Position numbers and translations under genes: made by a program
Source: CAYLLN01 sp964384375
GTDB lineage: Bacteria > Planctomycetota > Planctomycetia > Pirellulales > Pirellulaceae
NCBI GenBank assembly: GCA_964384375.1
Contig: CAYLLN010000024.1
Span: forward strand, 19,584 to 83,583
Length of the DNA: 64,000 nucleotides
Direction of reading: 5' to 3'
Part shown: positions 33,633-42,770 of the stretch, one piece after another
How the letters are laid out: the number at the start of each line of letters is the position of its first letter
How positions within the stretch are numbered: the stretch's first letter is position 1
The notes under the pieces: generated by a model
Seen by the model: only the letters and a program-made list of their open reading frames with translations
The model's database searches: none
What the model was told of the DNA's origin: nothing

Positions 33633-34901
33633 ATGATCACTCGCCGCACATTCCTCCAATCAACAGGTCTGGCTTTCGCGAGCGCAGCCTTGCCCGTCTC
33701 CGCCAAAGAACTCGCACCGCAGAAAACCGTTCTGCTGCAGTGCGCCTGGGCCACCAAGAACATCGGCGACATCGGCCACACGCCCGGCACATTGCGTTTT
33801 CTGGAGCAATACCTGCCCCAGGCAACAGTCATCCTGTGGGCTGCGAACACCAACCCGCAGGTGGACGCCATGCTGAAGAAGCGTTTCCCGCAGGTGGAAA
33901 TCGTGAAAGGCTCCCTCTCCGAGAAGGACGGTTTCGTTCAGAAAGCAATCCAGCGGTCTGACTTTTTCCTCCGCGGCCCTGGCATGGGCCAGCCCACGGA
34001 TTTCATGAAGTACTGCAACAAGATTGGCAAACCGTGGGGCCTGCAAGGTCAGTCCTACTTTCCCGACATGGTCACCGGCCCCGGCTCGGACGAGCGAATC
34101 GCCCTGCTCAACTCCGCGGCTTTCATCTACTGCCGCGATTCCAAGACCCTCAAAACCTTGCAGGACGCCGGCGTGAAGCCTCCTGTCCTCGAATTTGGCC
34201 CCGACGGCTGCTTCGGCATCGACGTCCGCGACGAAGAGAAGGCCCTGGCCCGCTTGGCAAAGTACGGTCTCAAAGAGAAGCAGTTCATCACGCTGCAACT
34301 TCGTACGCACACGCCCACGAGCCCCGGCGTCGATGACAAGCGTCCTCAAAAACTCAACCCGCTGCATCCCACACCGGAAAACATCGCCGACGACGTGCGC
34401 CGGGCCAAGGTCTATCAAGATCTCATCGCCATGTGGGTCAAGCACACGGGCTGGAAAGTCGTCATCGCGCCAGAGGTCCACAAAGAAATGGAATACAATA
34501 AGAAGTTCGTTTATGACCCGCTACCCGACGAACTCAAAAAGCACGTCATCAACTTCGACGAATTCTGGAACGTGGACGAGGCCTGCTCTTTCTACGCTCG
34601 CGCCCACACCGTCATCTGCCATGAGCCCCACACACCCATCATGGCGCTCGCCGTCGGCACTCCCATGATGCACACCTTCTCCGAATTCCATTCCCCCAAA
34701 TGCTGGATGTTCAAAGACATTGGCCTCGAAGCATGGGCTCCCGAGTTCGACAGCACGCCCGCCGACAAAATGTTCGAGATCCTTATGGGCATCCACAACG
34801 ACTATCCGGCTGCCCAAGCCAAAGTAAAGAAGGCCATGTCTTACGTCGAAACGTGCGCCGCTTCCCAAATGGGTGTGCTCAAGCGGGTCATCAATGCTTG
34901 A
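33633..34901 (+). CDS. Polysaccharide pyruvyl transferase-like protein with Tat signal
   Basis: 422 residues from the ATG at 33633, which begins with a twin-arginine signal (MITRRTFLQSTGLAFASAAL). The rest resembles the polysaccharide pyruvyl transferase family: AWATKNIGDIGHTPGTLRFL near the start corresponds to the GNxGD loop, DFFLRGPGMGQPTDF to the acceptor region, and HTVICHEPHTPIMALAVGTP to the conserved C-terminal His/Glu segment. The family adds ketal pyruvate to glycans or has become a plain glycosyltransferase-fold hydrolase. A Tat signal is unusual for an enzyme that needs phosphoenolpyruvate. It follows DUF1501 by 78 bp on the same strand. Confidence 0.8.
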   Translation: MITRRTFLQSTGLAFASAALPVSAKELAPQKTVLLQCAWATKNIGDIGHTPGTLRFLEQYLPQATVILWAANTNPQVDAMLKKRFPQVEIVKGSLSEKDGFVQKAIQRSDFFLRGPGMGQPTDFMKYCNKIGKPWGLQGQSYFPDMVTGPGSDERIALLNSAAFIYCRDSKTLKTLQDAGVKPPVLEFGPDGCFGIDVRDEEKALARLAKYGLKEKQFITLQLRTHTPTSPGVDDKRPQKLNPLHPTPENIADDVRRAKVYQDLIAMWVKHTGWKVVIAPEVHKEMEYNKKFVYDPLPDELKKHVINFDEFWNVDEACSFYARAHTVICHEPHTPIMALAVGTPMMHTFSEFHSPKCWMFKDIGLEAWAPEFDSTPADKMFEILMGIHNDYPAAQAKVKKAMSYVETCAASQMGVLKRVINA

Positions 34902-34935
34902 GTACATCCAAGCTCATTCACTTCCGGTTACTCCC

Positions 34936-35397
34936 ATGAATCAACTTCGACCCGTTTGCCCTGCGACTCTCGTTGGCGTTGCGTTGTTCTTGGCCTCGGG
35001 ACTCGGCGCTGCCGAGCCGTTACGGCCGGCGCAACGATCGGCCGTCGAGGAAATTGATTCTCGTCAATCGGAGCTGGACGAAGTCAACAAAGCGATCTGG
35101 GAGTTTGCCGAAGTCGGACTGGAAGAGCGTCGCTCGTCGGCACTCTTGGTTGACAAGCTCAAGGGGGCCGGCTTCAAGGTTCGTGTCGGTGTAGCGGACA
35201 TGCCAACCGCATTCGTCGCCGAATTTGGATCAGGCAAGCCGGTTATCGGCATCCTGGCAGAGTATGACGCCCTGCCGGGACTGTCGCAGAAAGTCTCGCA
35301 CGAGCGCGATCCGGTAACCATCGATGCGCCGGGCCATGGTTGTGGTCATTGTGGATTGGGAACCGCAGCCCTCGGGGCCGCGCTAGCAGCCCGTTGA
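34936..35397 (+). pseudogene. Truncated M20-type amidohydrolase (AbgB/AmhX-like)
   Basis: 153 residues from the ATG at 34936, with signal peptide (ATLVGVALFLASGLGAAE). The N-terminal part of an aminobenzoyl-glutamate-hydrolase-like M20 protein is clear: IWEFAEVGLEERRSSALLVD, VIGILAEYDALPGLSQK, APGHGCGHCGLGTAALGAAL. Full family members have about 400-480 residues; here the frame stops right after ALAAR. The GHGCGH metal motif is intact but the Asn that usually follows is Cys, and the whole dimerisation and second catalytic half is missing. The break lies a few bases from the integrase remnant that begins at 35405, so insertion or deletion by that element is the likely cause. Confidence 0.8.
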
Positions 35398-35404
35398 AGA
35401 ACGG

Positions 35405-35778
35405 CTAGTTTTTACGCGGGGGCAGCGAATAGCATCGGAGCAGTCGGTTCACGTTCACATATTGAACAAACGTGCGAGGCGAAAGCTTCCCCAGGTCAAC
35501 ATCGGCCCGCTTGGTGGCGAGAAATTTTTGCAAAGTTCGCGGAGAGTGAGTCCACCCGATTAGTCCCGCGGAGTACGACCGGCAATCGGGTCGTCATTTT
35601 GCTCAATCCACCTCGCTAGTGCCGCTTCGCCCTTGGCATCGCCCTCAACTTTGCCGAAGTAGTGAAGCCGCCCCCGAACTTTCTTCGCCCAACGGTGTCG
35701 ATCCGGTTTGCCCCACTCAGCATCTGCCGGCAGGGGAAAGAGTGGAAAGTCAGGGTGCAACCCCAGGTGCTTCGCCAA
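35405..35778 (-). pseudogene. N-terminal remnant of a tyrosine recombinase (integrase)
   Basis: On the minus strand from 35778 the frame reads GLHPDFPLFPLP, then RWAKKVRGRLHYFGKVEGDA and GEAALARWIEQNDDPIAGR. This is the arm-binding start of planctomycete-type integrases. A TAA follows at RTPRD; then SGGLTLRELC continues, and after a frameshift FLATKRADVDLGKLSPRTFV. So at least one stop and one frameshift interrupt it, and the catalytic domain with the Arg/His/Tyr residues is missing. It lies 206 bp from tRNA-Arg, a typical target for such enzymes. Confidence 0.65.
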
Positions 35779-35983
35779 TCGGGTTTCAAGCTTGAAACCC
35801 CGGCTTTAGAATGAGCCACGGCGTTGCCTCCGACACAAATATCTGGTGGTGTCCAATGCCCGGCGGCTGCAACTGTGCGAGCATCGTTTATAGGCAGTTA
35901 GCACAACGGGTTCAAAATGGGTTTCAACTGTCCTCATGCCACCAAGAGCACAATTCGATTTCACTCGATAAAATAAGTATTTT

Positions 35984-36057
35984 GCTCCCGTAGCTCAGCT
36001 GGATAGAGCAAGCGATTTCTAATCGCTAGGTCGCAGGTTCGAGTCCTGCCGGGAGTG
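35984..36057 (+). tRNA. tRNA-Arg (anticodon UCU)
   Basis: All four arms can be drawn. Acceptor gctcccg (35984-35990) pairs with cgggagt before the discriminator base; D-arm gctc ... gagc; anticodon stem agcga/tcgct around the loop tttctaa with anticodon TCT; T-arm gcagg ttcgagt cctgc. The last acceptor pair is a G-T. CCA is not encoded. Length 74 bases. It reads AGA codons. Confidence 0.96.
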
Positions 36058-36399
36058 CTGTTGATGCTCTCGCTCCTCCTTGGCTCGCGATGCGCGGCGA
36101 GTCGATCGCTGCTAGCATCGCGTCGGCCTCGTTGCGAGGCCTTCTGAAGCCGGTTGTATTCAAGAAGGTTGCTGCGGCCTTCCGAGTAAGCTCTATGACG
36201 GATCTACGGAGCATGCCGGAGGAAGCAACTCTGCGCACGCTGCCGAATGGTCCTGTGCCGGCGCACCTGCCGGCGCACCAGGCTCTGGCCGCCCTACCAG
36301 GCGACCGGGCAACAAGACCCAGCCGGAAGCTTCGGCTACCGCAATTGGCCCCGCCCGCGCGGGGACGCTTCTGGCAATGGGTCGGGAGGGGGGAAGCTC
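36058..36399. other. Intergenic stretch, nothing supported
   Basis: 342 bp between tRNA-Arg and the TonB receptor gene. The frame upstream of 36400 is open but its composition (Arg/Pro-rich, no family signal) does not support coding. No repeat or terminator is evident. Confidence 0.4.
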
Positions 36400-38748
36400 G
36401 TGCGCTCGACCGCTCGCCGATCGCTGCTTTGCACCATTGCGCTCGCGATCTGCGCGGGCGGAATCTCGTCGCGCGTCTTCGCCCAGGATCCGATCGCGTT
36501 CCCTGAATACGCCTACGACTCGCTCCAGCCAGAAATCGAGCAAACGGATGCCGTCGGCGGCCCGCAAATGGGCTTCGAGAACGGGCAACTCGTCAGCTAC
36601 ATGGTCCCGGAAGACTTGCAACGGCAAGTGACCGAGCGGGCCATTCGCGAAGAGGAATCTCCCTTCGCCGGCTACTTTGCCGAAGAAGCCGCCACGCCGG
36701 AGATCGCAGCACCGCAGGGTTTCTTTGAAGAAGCCGAGGATTCCCGCGCGATCGAAACACGCGGTGCTGCTGACACGGGCACGGCCCTGCAAGACAGCCC
36801 CGCCATCCAGACGTTGAACGTTCAGCGGCGGTCGTCCGTCGCGTTCGATCCGCGCATCCGCGGCTTTCATATCGGGCAGGTCTGGACGCAAGCCGAGGGG
36901 GTCTTCTGGACTCCCGTGCGGCAAGACCTCGACTCGATGCTCGCCCGCATCGATCCCCGCATGATCGACTCGCTCCGGATCGTCCCCGGCCCCTATGCGG
37001 CCCGCTATGGCCCCGGCTTTGCGTTCATCGACATCGACCTGGCCGACACGCCGCGGTACGACTGCCCGCAGTCGCACAACCGCTTTGGCTACGTCTATCG
37101 GGGCAACGGCTCGCAGCACTACGCCATCGACACGTTCTATGGCGGCGGCGCGGACTACGGCTACATCGGCAACTACTCGTACCGCAACGGGGCCGACTAC
37201 CTCGCCGGCAACGGCCAGCGAATGCCCAGCAGCTATCTGGTGAACGCAATCTCGACGCAGCTCGGCTTTGACCTGTCGTCCGGGGCGCGGTTGGAAATGC
37301 GGTACGACTTCCTGAACCAGCTCGATACGCAAATCCCCGGGCAGTTTTTTGATCTCGACAAGTTGCAAACGAATGCCTTTGCCGTCAGCCTGATCGACGA
37401 TAGCCAGACGGCCGCGTGGACGCGGATGCGGATCGACGCGTGGCACAACAACACGCCCGCCCGCGGCACCGTTCGCAATGAGCCGGTGTTCAACGTGCAG
37501 GATCGTGTGCAAGACGCTCTGGAAGCGGCAATTCCCGCTGCCGACGTCAACTTCAACGGCACGACGGCGGCCCGTCTCGTTAACTCTGGTGGCCGCTGGG
37601 AATACACCTTCGGCGAACAAGACGACCTGCAGCTCACCACCGGCGTGGATGTGAGGCACCTCAAACAGCGGATCGACGAGAACTTCCTCGTCACCGACAC
37701 GGTCGGCAACCCGCTCATCACGATCGAACCGACGCAGCTTCCGACGGCCGAGATGTTCAATCCGGGCATCTATGCCGAAATCGAAGCCCCGATGTCGTAC
37801 TACTGGACGGCCAGCGTCGGCGCCCGCGTCGATTACCTGCACACGACCACCGCCGGCATCGACCCGGCGAACACTTCGCAGCCCTTCCCGGATCAGCTCA
37901 CACAGGACGACGCACTCTATTCGTTCTATTTGATGAACGAAGTGAAGCTGACGGAAAGCTGGATCGGCACAATCGGCTTTGGCCACGCCCAGCGGCCGCC
38001 GACGCTGCTCGAGCGATATGCCGACGGCGTCTTCGTCAGCATCATTCAGAGCGGTTTCACGCGAGTGATCGGCGACTCGACCCTCTCACCCGAGCGGCTG
38101 TGGCAGTTCGACGCCGGCCTCGCCTACGACGACCAGTGCAACACGCGGGCGAGCGTCAACTTCTATCACTCGTGGGTCAACGACTTCATTACCTTCCGCG
38201 GGCTGCAAGTTCCCGATCCGAGCGGCGCCCGGCTGATTCGCTACGTGCCGACCGACCTGGCGACGCTGTGGGGCGGCGAAGCGAAATACGAATACGACCT
38301 GTCGAGCACCTGGACGCTCCTCGCTGCCGGCCACTATGTGCAGGGGCAGGACCAGACGCTCGGTGCGCCGCTGTGGGGCATCTCGCCGCTGGAAGGGACG
38401 ATGGGCCTGCGGTGGCACACGGCTGACGATCCAAACTTCCTCGGCATGGAACTGCTTGCCCGGTTCGTGGATAACCAGGATCGCCTGGGTGTGCTGCGGA
38501 CCGGCAACTTGCAGGATGTCGGCCCCGAAACCTTCGAGCAGGAAACCGACGGCTTCACCACGGTCAATCTCCGCACGTACTGGAATCCGCGCGAGGGCCT
38601 GAGCTTTATCGCCGGTATCGAGAACCTGCTGGATGTGACGTACTTGCAGCACCTCGACAACCGGCTGCCGGCAAGCGGCATTTACCCGGCGGCGTTTGCG
38701 TATGCACCGGGGTTCACGCCTTACATGGGCGTGGATTGGGAGTTTTAA
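36400..38748 (+). CDS. TonB-dependent receptor-like outer-membrane protein
   Basis: 782 residues from the GTG at 36400, chosen because a strong purine-rich ribosome binding site (gggaggggggaagc) precedes it and a signal peptide (STARRSLLCTIALAICAGGISS) follows. Residues 130-230 form a plug domain: NVQRRSSVAFDPRIRG, then DSLRIVPGPYAARYGPGFAF. The remainder is a 22-strand-type barrel with alternating aromatic strands, ending in GVDWEF with the C-terminal Phe expected of outer-membrane barrels. A clear TonB box is not seen. It should take up a large or scarce ligand. A vWA protein gene follows after 55 bp. Confidence 0.88.
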   Translation: MRSTARRSLLCTIALAICAGGISSRVFAQDPIAFPEYAYDSLQPEIEQTDAVGGPQMGFENGQLVSYMVPEDLQRQVTERAIREEESPFAGYFAEEAATPEIAAPQGFFEEAEDSRAIETRGAADTGTALQDSPAIQTLNVQRRSSVAFDPRIRGFHIGQVWTQAEGVFWTPVRQDLDSMLARIDPRMIDSLRIVPGPYAARYGPGFAFIDIDLADTPRYDCPQSHNRFGYVYRGNGSQHYAIDTFYGGGADYGYIGNYSYRNGADYLAGNGQRMPSSYLVNAISTQLGFDLSSGARLEMRYDFLNQLDTQIPGQFFDLDKLQTNAFAVSLIDDSQTAAWTRMRIDAWHNNTPARGTVRNEPVFNVQDRVQDALEAAIPAADVNFNGTTAARLVNSGGRWEYTFGEQDDLQLTTGVDVRHLKQRIDENFLVTDTVGNPLITIEPTQLPTAEMFNPGIYAEIEAPMSYYWTASVGARVDYLHTTTAGIDPANTSQPFPDQLTQDDALYSFYLMNEVKLTESWIGTIGFGHAQRPPTLLERYADGVFVSIIQSGFTRVIGDSTLSPERLWQFDAGLAYDDQCNTRASVNFYHSWVNDFITFRGLQVPDPSGARLIRYVPTDLATLWGGEAKYEYDLSSTWTLLAAGHYVQGQDQTLGAPLWGISPLEGTMGLRWHTADDPNFLGMELLARFVDNQDRLGVLRTGNLQDVGPETFEQETDGFTTVNLRTYWNPREGLSFIAGIENLLDVTYLQHLDNRLPASGIYPAAFAYAPGFTPYMGVDWEF

Positions 38749-38803
38749 CGATCGGCGGTTAGGATTAGCGGGCGATGCCCGAGTGGGATGTAAGGAGCAA
38801 GCC

Positions 38804-40018
38804 ATGATCCGGCAATGGAAACTGATGCTGGCCGCCGCGGCCCTGACCCTGATGCAGGCCCTGGCCGCTGTTGCGGCGCCGGAAGGGCACGTCGTGATCG
38901 TGCTCGATTGCTCGGCCCACATGTCCGAGCCACTGGCTGCGACTGGCGAAGCGAGCAAGGTCTCGCGGCTGGACGCGGCGCGGGGCGCGGCGAGTGAACT
39001 GCTCGCGCGGCTTGCTCAGGACGGGAAGCACGGCGCGACGCTCGTGCTCGTCGGTCACCGCATTGCCGCCCCTGGTGCGGAAGGAGAAGCTGCCGATCTG
39101 CAAGTCGAATACCTCAAGCTCAACGGGGACAAGCTCCAGCCGGTGCCACCAGGACTCGACGTTGAAATCGTGAAAGAAAGCCGGCCGCTCACCGTCAGCG
39201 AAGTCGCGGGTTATGAGAAAACGCTGGCTGCCGTGAAGCCGTGGGGCGAATCGCCCCTCTGGCTGGCGATCGAGCGGGCTGCCGAAGCGGCGCCGCCGGC
39301 TGCGTCGGACGCGAAAAATCGCATCATCCTGCTGACCAACGGCACGAACGAACAAACCGGCGTCGAAGAAACCGCCACGGCGAAGCAGGCGCTACTCGCG
39401 CTCCGATCGCAGAAGGCGTCGCTGCATGTGATTCAGTTCGGCAAGGCCCGCTCGACGACCGACCTGGCAGCTCTTACTCGCACTGCCGACTCCACGGGTG
39501 GGGATGTCCTTTCGCCCACGTCGGCTCAGCAAGCAAGTGATTCGCTCCTCGTTGCCGCGGGACTCAAGTCCGCTCCGCAGCCCATTGCCGATCCGCTCGT
39601 CCGGCCTATCGTGCAAGTCGAAGCGGTCCAGCCGCCGGCGCCGGACATCGCACCGATCGACCCGAACGCCGACCTACGCGACCAGCTTCGCTACTTCGAC
39701 TTTGCCGTCACGGTCACCTACTGGGGCCAGCCGGTGAAAGACGCGACGGTTTATCTCCGGGGGAAAAGCTTCGACATCAAGTACGACCGCTCGGCGGAAG
39801 CGGCCGACAAGCTGCTGAAGGAAGACCGGGCGCATGGCCGGTACAACTTCGCCAAGGTCTTGAAGGGGGCGTATCTGCTCGACATCACGGTCAACCACAA
39901 GAACCGCCGCTACGCGATCGAGCGGGAGATCGTGGTGGATGAGAACCTGCTCGCCGCCGGCAAGAAGTCAATCGACATTCAGATCGAGCGCTCGAAGGAC
40001 CCGCCGCCGGCCCAGTAG
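38804..40018 (+). CDS. Exported von Willebrand A-like protein
   Basis: 404 residues from the ATG at 38804, with a good ribosome binding site (taaggagcaagcc) and signal peptide (LMLAAAALTLMQALAAVAA). Residues 28-215 have the vWA fold: VVIVLDCSAHMSE holds D35 and S37 of the metal site, with His where the second Ser normally stands; RIILLTNGTN and SLHVIQFGKA are the later strands. After a Pro-rich linker (250-270) the last 120 residues form a beta domain (DFAVTVTYWGQPVKDATVYL). It may bind or scaffold proteins in the periplasm. Close behind the receptor gene, probably the same operon. Confidence 0.82.
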   Translation: MIRQWKLMLAAAALTLMQALAAVAAPEGHVVIVLDCSAHMSEPLAATGEASKVSRLDAARGAASELLARLAQDGKHGATLVLVGHRIAAPGAEGEAADLQVEYLKLNGDKLQPVPPGLDVEIVKESRPLTVSEVAGYEKTLAAVKPWGESPLWLAIERAAEAAPPAASDAKNRIILLTNGTNEQTGVEETATAKQALLALRSQKASLHVIQFGKARSTTDLAALTRTADSTGGDVLSPTSAQQASDSLLVAAGLKSAPQPIADPLVRPIVQVEAVQPPAPDIAPIDPNADLRDQLRYFDFAVTVTYWGQPVKDATVYLRGKSFDIKYDRSAEAADKLLKEDRAHGRYNFAKVLKGAYLLDITVNHKNRRYAIEREIVVDENLLAAGKKSIDIQIERSKDPPPAQ

Positions 40019-40082
40019 GTGGAGCAGCCTCAGGTGGAGACGACGATTTGTCTCCAATAACCTGTCCACCGAGATTGAGCGA

Positions 40083-42083
40083 TCACCAGTCGTTTCTCAG
40101 CGGCTTTCCCCGAATGACGACCGCCACGGCCCCCCACGCTCTAGCGCGGCGTGCCGGATCGTCGATTAGTTGCACGACGCCAGCTGCCTTGTCGGTATCC
40201 CCTTGCCTGAGAAGCATTTCGACTGTCCTCTCGAGCAGCACCTCCTGCTCCTCGCGGCGGTCAAGTTCGCGAGCGAAGGACCAGAGGGCTGAAACCGTTT
40301 TGTCATCGGCCGGCAGTTTTTTGAATCCCAATCGAATGCACTCGTCTGCCGTCGCCAAGGGAAACACAGTTCCCAGCCCGTCGGATACGTCGTGGTATTC
40401 CGGCTTAAGCCCGAGCTTCTGCGAAATTCGCAACGACTCCCACAGCAATCGAAGACACTGATCGGGATTGTCCTGCCGGAAGCATTGGGCGATTCCGGAC
40501 AGGGCGGCGGATCGTTTGGGCAAATCAGCGATCGTACGCGCCTCCGACAGAACCTGACGGTGCCAGCTTGCCTTATCTTCCTGACTCAGCGAGGAGCCCC
40601 ATACGAGGGCCGCAGCCTGCCGAACCCGCTTCTTTGCCAGAGCTTGGCGAATCGTGTCCACTTGAATGCTCGTGGGCAAGAGGGCCAGGTTTCTTTGGAT
40701 ATGGTTCTCTCGCGCTTCGGAATCAAGCTTGGCCTCGATTTCCGGCCACAATTTCACGTATTCTTCGCGAACTGAAACCGGCAATGGAATGGGCGGTTGT
40801 TCGCGCGATGCAGCCACAAGCGACGCGATCCTTAGACAGGCTTCGGCTCTCCGTGGTTTATCGTCAACGGACAGCGCGTACTTGGTCAGGCGATCGATCC
40901 ATTTCACCAGTTGTTCGCGATTGCCGCGAGTTTTGACAGCGTGATACTCCACTCCACGAATGATCTCCACCGTGCTCTCGTCGCGTAGCGATGACGGAGT
41001 GGCGGTTTCGAGCCATTGAACCACCAACTCGGGATTGTCGAATGATGCGATGCGTCCTATTACACGCGCCTTTACTCGCTCACTAGGAATTCCCCGATTG
41101 ATGCAATACCGCTCGGCTCGCTTCATCGTCTCCTGCAAACCCGCGGGCCAAAGGTAGGAAATCGGATAGTCCGGCGTTTCCTTGACGGCCGGTTCCACGA
41201 ACTTATCGAACAACTCCAATGCCAATGTCGGATGATGCTTTGCCAGTCCAGAGTGCAGAAGCGATACGGTGGCCGCGGCTTGATCGGGACAGGACGGTAC
41301 AAGTTCCGCGCCCCTTTGCAACAATCTTGCCGCTGATTTCGGTGACTTGTGCTGAAAGTCGCAGTACACGCCTGCATGACCAATCGCGATGACCGCATCT
41401 TGTGGAAGGAGAGCACTTTGAAAATAGTCGGCGACCGCGTCCGGCTGATCCTTGGCAAACCGCGAACTCACCATGCCTAGCGAGTACACCCCGCCGGCCG
41501 CCTCGATGATATTTCCCAAGCGACGAGCTTCGTTCAAGTAGGTCGTCGCTTGCTCGAAATCTGCTCTTTCGGCCCGAGCCATTGAAAACCAAGCCGCGGC
41601 CTTGATGGACGGCGCTTCGATCTCGTCAATCAGCGTAATCAATTCCTTCGGATCACGTTCGTGGCTTCCGCCAATGTAGGCTCTGAAGCAATAGTCTCGT
41701 GCCTTAGGATCGTCGATCCGCTTGGCCAAGCGAAGCATTGCATCTGGTGAAATGCAGCCAATTACCTCGGCAGACGACACAATTGCACGCCGATGAGACA
41801 GTCGCGAAAGGGAGTCTTCCAGACATTTGGCAACTGACGCAATGTCCGCGTTGGGAAGTGCATCCAAGTCGTAGAGTGCTCGCGTCAATGCCTGTTGTCG
41901 TTGTTCGGGAGCCTCGATCTTCTCGACGGACCGAACTACCTCCTGAAGAGCTTGTCCCCAAGTGGCAGAAAGATTTGGGATTTCCTCTGGCAATCGCTCG
42001 TTGGGAAATCCCTTGGTTTGTGCAGCGCTTGCGATGCAAAACGCTAAGAAATAGCTGACGCCTCGCATCCGAATGCTCTTCAC
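40083..42083 (-). CDS. Large exported alpha-helical repeat protein
   Basis: 666 residues with GTG at 42083, or 661 with ATG at 42068. A signal-like N-terminus (SYFLAFCIASAAQ) leads into helix pairs from end to end: AIVSSAEVIGCISPDAMLRL, ARDYCFRAYIGG, IKAAAWFSMARAERADFEQA. The repeats resemble TPR/HEAT solenoids but match no family that I can name. Such proteins bind other proteins. The DNA looks less GC-rich than its neighbours, which may mean a foreign origin. It converges with the vWA gene over 64 bp and is followed upstream by a repeat-rich intergenic region. Confidence 0.72.
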   Translation of the reverse strand: MKSIRMRGVSYFLAFCIASAAQTKGFPNERLPEEIPNLSATWGQALQEVVRSVEKIEAPEQRQQALTRALYDLDALPNADIASVAKCLEDSLSRLSHRRAIVSSAEVIGCISPDAMLRLAKRIDDPKARDYCFRAYIGGSHERDPKELITLIDEIEAPSIKAAAWFSMARAERADFEQATTYLNEARRLGNIIEAAGGVYSLGMVSSRFAKDQPDAVADYFQSALLPQDAVIAIGHAGVYCDFQHKSPKSAARLLQRGAELVPSCPDQAAATVSLLHSGLAKHHPTLALELFDKFVEPAVKETPDYPISYLWPAGLQETMKRAERYCINRGIPSERVKARVIGRIASFDNPELVVQWLETATPSSLRDESTVEIIRGVEYHAVKTRGNREQLVKWIDRLTKYALSVDDKPRRAEACLRIASLVAASREQPPIPLPVSVREEYVKLWPEIEAKLDSEARENHIQRNLALLPTSIQVDTIRQALAKKRVRQAAALVWGSSLSQEDKASWHRQVLSEARTIADLPKRSAALSGIAQCFRQDNPDQCLRLLWESLRISQKLGLKPEYHDVSDGLGTVFPLATADECIRLGFKKLPADDKTVSALWSFARELDRREEQEVLLERTVEMLLRQGDTDKAAGVVQLIDDPARRARAWGAVAVVIRGKPLRNDW

Positions 42084-42196
42084 TTATTGCCCCAGTTGGA
42101 ATTGTCACATCTTCCCCAGCGATTTTACAAGCAGGTAGGGTGCGTCAAGCTCGCGAAATGGAGTCTGCATGATCGACCATTGCAATCGCAAGCGAA

Positions 42197-42230
42197 GACC
42201 CACGGGAACCGGTGTCCACACCGGTGGGTC
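42197..42230. repeat. Palindromic repeat, gacccac/gtgggtc ends
   Basis: gacccac at 42197-42203 pairs with gtgggtc at 42224-42230, and ccggtg/caccgg can pair as an alternative inside. The design looks like one of the small hairpin repeats that planctomycete genomes carry in many copies; no second copy was found in this window. Confidence 0.6.
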
Positions 42231-42283
42231 AGCGGTTGCGAACTAAGCGATTGGTTGTGGCCAAGATTCCCGGCCGCCATGGT

Positions 42284-42308
42284 AGGTCCGGCTTGCCGAG
42301 GCGGACCT
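42284..42308. repeat. Palindromic repeat, aggtccg/cggacct arms
   Basis: aggtccg (42284-42290), an 11-base loop with ttgccgag, then cggacct (42302-42308). The right half gccgaggcggacctg recurs at 42779-42793, so this is a repeat family and not a chance hairpin. Confidence 0.7.
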
Positions 42309-42339
42309 GCTCGGCAGGTGGTCGTCTAATCGCCAAGCC

Positions 42340-42364
42340 AGATCCCGCCCGGCAGGCGGGATCT
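42340..42364. repeat. Hairpin repeat, 10-bp stem
   Basis: agatcccgcc (42340-42349), loop cggca, ggcgggatct (42355-42364). All ten pairs match. No T-run follows on either strand, so a terminator is less likely than a repeat element. Confidence 0.7.
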
Positions 42365-42691
42365 ACTTCGCAGGATCGACTGACCAGACGTGTCACGGAA
42401 GGAAAGTTTTTTCGCGCGACTTACGGCAAGCCAGCGCGGCGGAAGCACTTGCGGCAGCGCGGGTTAGGACGAGCGTCCGCGACGCAAGTCACGCCGAGCA
42501 AGAAATCTCGCGCGCAACTTCATTGACGCGCGCATATCGTTCTGCCAATTTCACTGGCAACTGTACAAAGAGTGTTTCCCGAGCGACTGACTTGGCAATC
42601 AAGAGGTCGAGGGAGCATGATTCCAGGGGGATTGGCGATCAAGCTACGTACGGTCTGAAAGACCAAAGTCCGCACGATCTGCATCGCGGCC

Positions 42692-42722
42692 GCTTGGGGG
42701 CTGCTGCGCAGCAGCCCCAAGC
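42692..42722. terminator. Long GC hairpin, possible terminator
   Basis: gcttgggggctgctgc (42692-42707) pairs with gcagcagccccaagc (42708-42722) with a single extra G. The plus-strand side is followed by actttcttct. It could stop plus-strand read-through or be a member of the repeat cluster. Confidence 0.5.
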
Positions 42723-42770
42723 ACTTTCTTCTGACCTGACTTGCTAGTCAGACCAAAGGCAAGATACAAG

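Noticed and set aside
36026..36238. Minus-strand 70-codon frame ending in STALPAGLEPAT
   Set aside because: The PAGLEPAT end is the well-known false translation of the antisense of a tRNA gene; it overlaps tRNA-Arg.
36193..37986. 597-codon minus-strand frame
   Set aside because: Antisense shadow of the TonB-dependent receptor gene, whose signal peptide, plug and barrel are convincing.
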